Below, in pieces: positions 57,330 through 64,000 of a DNA stretch of 64,000 nt (positions within the stretch are counted from its first letter, which is position 1; each line of letters begins with the position of its first letter). The stretch is from Hypericum androsaemum (lineage: Eukaryota > Streptophyta > Magnoliopsida > Malpighiales > Hypericaceae): contig OZ023181.1 of assembly GCA_963995505.1 (NCBI GenBank), positions 20,704,221 to 20,768,220 on the forward strand, given 5' to 3'. The notes below the pieces were generated by a model. The model made no database searches. It saw only the letters and a program-made list of their open reading frames with translations, and was not told where the DNA came from. Both the position numbers and the translations under genes were made by a program.

Positions 57330-60300
57330 ATGGCAACTCTTGAGGACATAGGGGTATCAGCAGGCATAAACATAGTGAGTGCCTTGGTGTTTCTTCTAGC
57401 CTTTGCCCTGCTGAGGATCCAGCCAATCAATGACAGGGTGTATTTCCCCAAATGGTACATCAGTGGAGGGAGGAGCAGCCCAAGAGGAGGGTCCAGGAAC
57501 TTTGTGGGCAAATTCCTAAACTTGAATGTCAAGACTTACTTCACTTTCCTAAACTGGATGCCTCAGGCCATGAGGATGAGTGAGGCTGAGGTTATTAACC
57601 ATGCTGGTCTTGACTCTGCTGCCTTCCTAAGGATCTACACTCTTGGGTATGGACTCAAAGTTCAGTTTTTTTCCTTCAAAGCACGTGTTTTTCTTACATT
57701 GTAGTTTCCAAAGGTTTGGAATGTTGGTCAAAAGTGATGTTCTTTGTATCAGGTTGGGTAGTTGTGAACTGAATTCCATTCTATGGCTTTTCTTTGTGAA
57801 GTATATTATGGAGTGTAAGCTTATCTAGGGGAGGAAAGGATTTTCCTTTTGTGTTAAAGTTCAGTTTTTTTCTTCAAAGCAGATGTTTTTCTTACATTGT
57901 AGTTGCCAAAGGTTTTGAAAGTTTGACAAAAGTGCACTTCTTTGTATCAAGTTGGGTAGTTGTGAACTGAATTGCTCCAAGTGTAGATGATGATTCTCTT
58001 GGAAATTTTCGGACTTGCTCGGCTTTTTTCGTAGGGACGTTCTTGCTGTCAATGTCTTATACTGTACTGAATTACAGAATCTTTTCAGTTATTTCAGAAG
58101 AACCATCTTGTCCTGTTTTCTTCCCGGAAAATGGGTGTTCTTGGCGTTGAGTTTATACTTTTGCGATTGTTTGGTGTAGTATTTGATCTTACTAGGCAGT
58201 CAGTTTTCACTGACATTCGGCGACCTAATGCTGTATGTCAACCTTTTAAATTCTGTGGCAGGCTGAAGATTTTTGTTCCAATCACAGTGATTGCTCTCCT
58301 AATTCTCATACCAGTCAACGTGTCGAGTGGAACGTTGTTTTTTCTGAGGAAGGAGTTGGTCGTGAGTAACATTGACAAACTTTCCATATCCAATGTTAGA
58401 CCCCGATCTATTAGGTAAGCTCATGTTCTTGCTCGTTAGCGCTGACGTTTGATTGATTGACGTTTAGGCTTAGTTTAACTTTGAAGAACTGTGATCTCAG
58501 AATGGATGCTACCATCTGAGTTGACTTCTTTGGTATCCATAGGTCTCCTGGAATTTGCACATTCTTGCTTTAAGTATATGACTTCCTTCCAAGATAATGT
58601 GGTTAATGCCCTGCTGCCGCACATTGGTAGCCTGCACTTTATAGCTCTGACGGACTCGAGGCGTTACTAAATGAAGATCAACAGCTTTCCTTAAAATTAA
58701 CTGGAAAAGAAGCTTTTGTCATCTTTTACTATTGTCTTAAAGGAGAACTTTAAGTTATGCCTGGTGTTTTCTCCTGATCATGAAATGCACATTGTTGTAC
58801 CTCGCAGTTACAATGTTCCAATTTCGTGCAATTGTGCAATGCATTTGTGCTAGATAATCTAAAACACTATTGTTTCCTCTCCAGATTCTTTATTCACGTA
58901 GGATTGCAGTATCTGTTCACTCTATGGACTTGCTTCATGCTCTATAAAGAATATGCCATTCTTGCATCCATGAGGTTGCGTTTCTTGGCTTCGCAGAGGA
59001 GGCGTGCCGAACAGTTCACAGTGAGTTGATGGATAACTTCAAGTGCATCATTGTCACCTTATCTTTAGGAAGTGATTACTTAATTCTTATGTAGTTTCCT
59101 CTGTGATGCTTTATTCTGATAAGTGAATGCTTCGGTTTTGAGAGACAGGATTATATTTGATTTAAACTATCATCTGTTGGCTTATGCCCTTGTAGAGTAT
59201 TTACAATGAGTGATAAAGTCATGGAGCACTGAACATCATGTGGTCAAGTTCGAAAATTCCTCAACACAAGGGAGTTTTTTCCTACAGTATTCATTTAATG
59301 ATGTATTTTTTGTGTGTGCAGGTAGTGGTCAGGAATGTGCCTCATGTTTCTGGAAAATCAGTATCCGACACGGTCGAGCAGTTCTTTCAAACAAACCATC
59401 CGAACACATTCCTATGTCAGCAGGTATTGCAGCTTTACCAGAAGTATCTCATGTTTGGCTTTGTCTTGTCCAAGTAATTTGGTTCAACTAGAAGATTTAT
59501 ACCGGTATAACTTTTATGAAGAGTGCTAACAGATTGTATTCCTTCCGTATATCCTTTTGGAACTTTTCTTCCTCCCCGACGTATCCATGCCCGACTTAAA
59601 TGTATGTGCAGGCTGTCTATAATGCAAACAAGTTTGCAAAACTTGTGAGGAAAAGAGACAGGCTCCAAAATTGGCTTGATTACAATCAACTTAAATACGA
59701 AAGGAATCCAGACAAGAGGCCTACTCGAAAGGTAATCCACATAGTATGGATGTATGTTTCATAACTTGCATTTTTTGGTTGTTAATAATTTCATCTGTAG
59801 ATTCATGCAAACAATCTTGTTTTATAGCTGAGCTTTTTTTTCATTTTCAGACGGGATTTCTAGGAATTTGTGGTGGGAAGGTTGACTCAATTGACTACTA
59901 CAAGCAACAGATACAAGCACTTGAAAAGAGAGTAAGCATTTTCCGCAACTTCGTTCGTGCAGTTGCTGTGGTTCTCAGCAGATTCATCTCATCAGCCTTT
60001 GAGTGCAGATGGCAATCGAGCGCCAGAAGATCATCAAAGACCATAAAGCTATCCTGCCAGTTGCGTTTGTTTCATTTAACTCTCGCTGGGGAGCTGCGGT
60101 CTGTGCGCAGACACAACAAAGCAAGAATCCTACGCTGTGGTTGACAAACTGGGCTCCGGAGCCCCGAGATATCTACTGGCGTAACTTAGCGATACCCTTC
60201 GTTTCGTTGAGCATCCGGAAACTTATAATATCCCTGTCCGTGTTTGCTTTGGTGTTCTTTTATATGATACCCATTGCTTTCGTGCAATCTCTTGCAAACT

Positions 60301-61868
60301 TGGATGGTCTTGAAAAAGTAGCTCCATTCCTCAGACCGGTGATAGAATTGTGAGTTTACTAATTTTCCGTATATTCTAGCATCTGCTATTTGATTCGACA
60401 TTAACAGAAACATTTGTCAATTTTTTGTAGAAAGTTCATCAAGTCAATTCTTCAGGGTTTTCTCCCCGGTCTAGCTCTCAAGGTATTTCTATTCGTTCTA
60501 CCGACGATATTGATGATCATGTCGAAGATCGAGGGATACATTGCGATTTCAAGTTTGGAGCGGAGAGCATCGGCTAAGTATTATTACTTTATGTTGGTGA
60601 ATGTCTTTCTGGGGAGCATAATCACTGGAACGGCTTTCGAGCAGCTATACTCATTCATTCACCAGGCACCAGCCCAGTAATGTCTTGATCCCTTCACTTG
60701 TAAACTAACTAATATAGATCACTGTCATTTTGACACACCATGTTGGATCTGCTACAGGATTCCAAGAACAATTGGGGTCTCTATACCAATGAAGGCAACC
60801 TTTTTCATCACATATATAATGGTCGACGGCTGGGCCGGAATTGCTGCCGAGATCCTCAGACTAAAGCCACTGGTTATATTCCACCTTAAGAATATGTTTA
60901 TGGTCAAGACAGAAAGGGACAGAGAGAGGGCCATGAACCCTGGCAGTGTGGACTTCCCGGAGACCATCCCGAGCCTACAACTGTACTTCCTCTTGGGGAT
61001 TGTTTATGCAGTGGTCACACCGATCCTCCTTCCTTTCATACTCGTGTTCTTTGGCTTTGCTTACTTGGTCTATCGTCACCAGGTCAGCCTCATTGCAATG
61101 TCAGCTTATTTAAGTTTAACATTTATGTTCTACCATTCGTATAAATACCGTGACGTTGCTTATTGTAGATAATTAACGTCTACCATCAACGATACGAGAG
61201 TGCTGCTGCTTTCTGGCCGCATGTCCACAGTAGAATCATAGCAAGTCTGTTGATATCTCAGTTTCTATTGATGGGTCTGCTCAGTACCAAAAAGGCTGCC
61301 AATTCCACTCCTTTGCTCATTCCCCTGCCTGTACTGACTCTATTCTTCCACAAGTATTGCAAGAATCGCTTTGAACCTGCTTTTCGGAAGTACCCTCTTG
61401 AGGTAAGATCCATCATAAACAGCAGACATTAGCTATGCATCATTCTGGTGTAAGTGCTGGACACGACTTCGTTCTTACATCATCATTTCACTTGTTCAGG
61501 AAGCAATGAAGAAGGACCTAGCAGATAGTTCAGCAGAACCGGACCTCAACTTGAAGGCATGCTTGGCTGATGCATACTTGCATCCGATTTTCCGTTCGTT
61601 CGAGGAAGAGGAGTTGGTTGAGGTCAGAGCAGACAAGCACCAAGCTCATGTAACCAGTGCTCCAGCCAGAGAGATCAGCTCGTCATCATCGCAACCTCAT
61701 CAAGTTGAACATTCCTCTCCACCACATCAAACTAACCATGAGTCTTCCCCCCCTCAGTATGTCTATAATCCTTCTTTACCCACCGAGCATATCTACCAAT
61801 CTTCCTCACCAACCAATTACACGTACCAATCCTCCTATTACTCGTACCATTATCAGAATGATCCTTGA
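57330..61868 (+). CDS. OSCA1-clade hyperosmolality-gated calcium channel (CSC1-like)
   Basis: Plasma-membrane mechanosensitive cation channel of the OSCA/TMEM63 family, which produces Ca2+ signals on osmotic stress. Eleven exons (57330-57646, 58262-58414, 58885-59020, 59322-59423, 59612-59731, 59851-59931, 60009-60349, 60431-60676, 60758-61082, 61169-61402, 61500-61868) give 807 residues. The start MATLEDIGVSAGIN and first helix are typical of OSCA1. The N-terminal RSN1 helices lie at about 1-200. The cytosolic PHM7 domain follows (VVVRNVPHV; NWLDYNQLKYERNP), then the seven-helix DUF221 core with PIAFVQSLANLDGLEKVAPF, ATFFITYIMVDGWAGIAAEI and YFLLGIVYAVVTPILLPFIL. The tail after about residue 745 is rich in Ser, Pro, Gln, His and Tyr and unlike the usual OSCA end. 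The exact OSCA1 paralogue is not decided. Confidence 0.93.
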
Positions 61869-63172
61869 ACATGAAGGTACTAACTATTAGTACAATAAAC
61901 TCTTAACCATTTTTTCGTGATCACGTCATTTCAGCAGCTCAAGAGTTGCTCAATATAGTCTACGTATTTCGGCGTCCTGTTTAATGTTTACATCAACTGA
62001 CCATGGCTTATGATCTTTCCACAGTATGTTTCCTGCTGCTTTAATGTTAGGTAGTGATATTAACTGTACGAAATTTTCTTCGACTTTAACATGGATTAAT
62101 CGGTACAATATCAAATACTCAGTAGTTTCAACATGAAAAAGAGTTGTTTCTGCCTAGAGGAGGACTCGAGTACCCATTTTAGGAGGCGACTCCCCGTACA
62201 AATTTGACTCAAAATTTAGGATTGTAATCTGAGACATGTGTGCCAATAAAGAGGTGCGTCTGCACCGGCAATTGATGAAAATGGTTGACTATACACATAA
62301 TGATGGATACATCTTCATTTTGGATCGCTAAAAATTATAATTAAAATATAGTGTGGAGCGTTGAAATTTAAGAACAGCTGGTCCGGCCCATCAGTTTTTA
62401 ATTGGAATTGCAACTTGGACAAGTACAATATATTTCAATTGTCACGAGACGGATGATGTTGGCTTGTGTAGTCCATCTGTGGTTGGAAGTATACAAATTT
62501 GGAATTTAACAAAAATAATTACAATTATAACTTAGTATATTTAATTAATTTCGTGCAGCACTTATAAAAAAATTAATTGTTATGATTTTACAAAATAAAA
62601 ACTTCAATGATAATTAATAGGGTTCATTTTCTCTCTCCTAAATTTTATTAGAAAATAAAGTGTTTAAATATTGTCAATTAATAAAAAAAACACCGTAAAA
62701 GTATATCGGTTATCTCAAAAGAAAAGTAAAAGTATATCGGTTTCCTCGATGACGCATATTGTAAGAATCTAGTAAACATGTGATGCTTTGGATACCGAAA
62801 TGGGCTTTACTCCTTTAGAAAAAAACAATAGTGCAACGGTTCGATTCAATGGTGCACCAGCCTAAATAATGGTCACCATCATTCCAAATTGGTTTTGATT
62901 TTTTTGGTTAAAAAAAATTGTATGGATAGAAAAGCTTTTCTGAAAATATCTCTACGTTTTATGACTTTTTGAAGGAAAGATGTGGAGGCTCGTGATCCAA
63001 CCGACTATTTTCACAAATTAACATAGATTTTTTTCACCATATTTTGTCCTCACTCGCACGCATTCCAAAAACTTCTCATGAGGTCACACATCTTAAAACT
63101 ACCCCAGGTCAAACACATATTTAACAACCTTGGAGTTGTCTCAGGATGAGTGCCAGAAAAGAAGGTGCACCT
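61869..63172. other. Intergenic region 3' of the OSCA1-type gene
   Basis: AT-rich with no supported exon. AATAAA motifs, for example near 61901 and 62245, could serve as polyadenylation signals. Confidence 0.5.
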
Positions 63173-63660
63173 TGTTGATATGGATAGTACCAATCAAATC
63201 ACTTAAGATAACATATCATTTTCGGGGTATCACATTCACGATGAAATATGCCGCTTTATTTTATTCATCGTCATAAGACCATATATATAAGAGTTTACAA
63301 AGTTGATCACCAGGTAACTAATTCATTAGAAATCTAACTTGATCACCAAGTAACTACCTTATTAGGAATCTAACTTGATCACAAAGTAACTAACTGATTA
63401 GGAATCTAACTTCATCATCAAGTAACTAGAACTAAGACGTTTATACAAATATGACTTCTATTCCTAACACTCCCCCCTCAAGTTGAAGCGTTGAGATCAA
63501 CAACGCCCAACTTGCGAACAATCTCTTGAAAATGATCATGACCTAGAGCTTTCATGAGCACATCAGTTAACTGACAATCTGTAGGAATCTTCACTGGTGC
63601 GATTCTACACATCTTCGAAGTAATAGAGACCATTGCGCTGACTGGTTTTCTGTCTCATCA
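63173..63660 (-). mobile_element. 3' end of a second Ty1/copia element
   Basis: A likely 3' LTR at 63173-63469 (minus strand TGTTAGG to ATCAACA) adjoins a polypurine tract (TTGAGGGGGGAG, about 63470-63481). Next to it is the C-terminal end of copia pol, stop at 63478-63480, read on the minus strand (QLTDVLMKALGHDHF). Homology ends near 63660, where another family begins. The rest of the element is missing or outside the window. Confidence 0.75.
63302..63432. repeat. 36-bp tandem repeat in the copia LTR
   Basis: About 3.6 copies of a unit like TTGATCACCAAGTAACTACC plus 16 more bases, 36 bp long in total, lie inside the LTR. Confidence 0.8.
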
Positions 63661-63679
63661 AGTCCAATACATCTTGGTA

Positions 63680-64000
63680 ATCTCTTTTCGTTAGGGACCT
63701 TAGATTATAACAGTGACAGTTAGGCTAAAAAAGGTGGAGAAGGATGTGATGGTAGAGATGAAGGGTGAAAAAAAATACCTACAGGTTTGTGGGGTACATT
63801 ATTGTAAGTGGAGTCACATCAATAGGTCTGATGAAGTGGAAAAACGCTCAGGTCATATAAGGTTAGATCATATAAGGGAGTAAGGTCTTGACATGAATGG
63901 CTTGAGTGCAGCCAAGAGGGTTCTTGGAATGGAAATTCTCAGAGACAAGGTTAGCAACGTCCCGCTATAGTTGTCTAAGGATGCGCGCAAAGTAAAAGTG
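63680..64000 (+). mobile_element. Second copy of the TR-GAG-like family, internal fragment
   Basis: From TTAGGGACCTTAGATTATAA (about 63691) onward the plus strand matches the minus strand of 11570-11880 closely, through AGGTGGAGAAGGATG and GGCTTGAGTGCA. This is the GAG-pre-integrase-like part of the element at 10678-12627, in the opposite orientation, and it runs off the right edge. It abuts the pol end of another copia element, so one is inserted in or recombined with the other. Confidence 0.8.

Overview
This is a window of plant nuclear DNA. The coding sequences are split by many short AT-rich GT/AG introns and match plant-only families: florigen (FT), chromomethylase CMT2, a MYB-CC/GARP factor, pinoresinol-lariciresinol reductase and an OSCA1-type channel. 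Intergenic space is full of LTR retrotransposons and their non-autonomous derivatives, inverted-repeat DNA elements and SINE-like units. Proteins and exon phases fit an angiosperm; I cannot name the species.

Layout. 1-6765: decayed Ty1/copia element on the minus strand, running off the left edge, with a G-box-rich 5' LTR; a 17-bp-duplicated SINE abuts that LTR. 8213-10291 (+): PLR-type lignan reductase, 4 exons. 10678-12627: short non-autonomous copia element keeping only gag and a pol fragment. 12925-14225 (-): PHL11-like MYB-CC factor, 5 exons. 14.2-24.1 kb: gene-poor, with two inverted-repeat elements, one carrying a fragment like the first exon of a SnRK1 beta subunit. 24339-25696 (+): FT-type florigen with the canonical 4-exon structure. 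26524-29580 (-): CobW/ZNG1 zinc chaperone GTPase, 10 exons. 30259-39358 (-): CMT2, 23 exons, with a TE-filled first intron. 41779-43428 (-): mitochondrial ribosomal protein bL35m, 4 exons. 46171-51888 (-): Atg22/UMF1-like 12-TM transporter, 2 exons, whose single 4-kb intron holds a hairpin element and a complete non-autonomous copia element. 53681-54410: hAT element with perfect 8-bp target duplication. 57330-61868 (+): OSCA1-clade mechanosensitive channel, 11 exons. 63173-64000: end of another copia element, then a second copy of the 10.7-12.6 kb family.

The genes are unrelated single-copy loci rather than a pathway. Gene models were built by eye from splice sites and family recognition; each sums to an exact multiple of three. 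The main theme is how closely transposons sit to, or inside, the genes. The gene for CMT2, which maintains non-CG methylation on transposons, carries a 1.2-kb inverted-repeat element with a 22-bp minisatellite in intron 1 and has another inverted-repeat element 231 bp upstream of its start codon.
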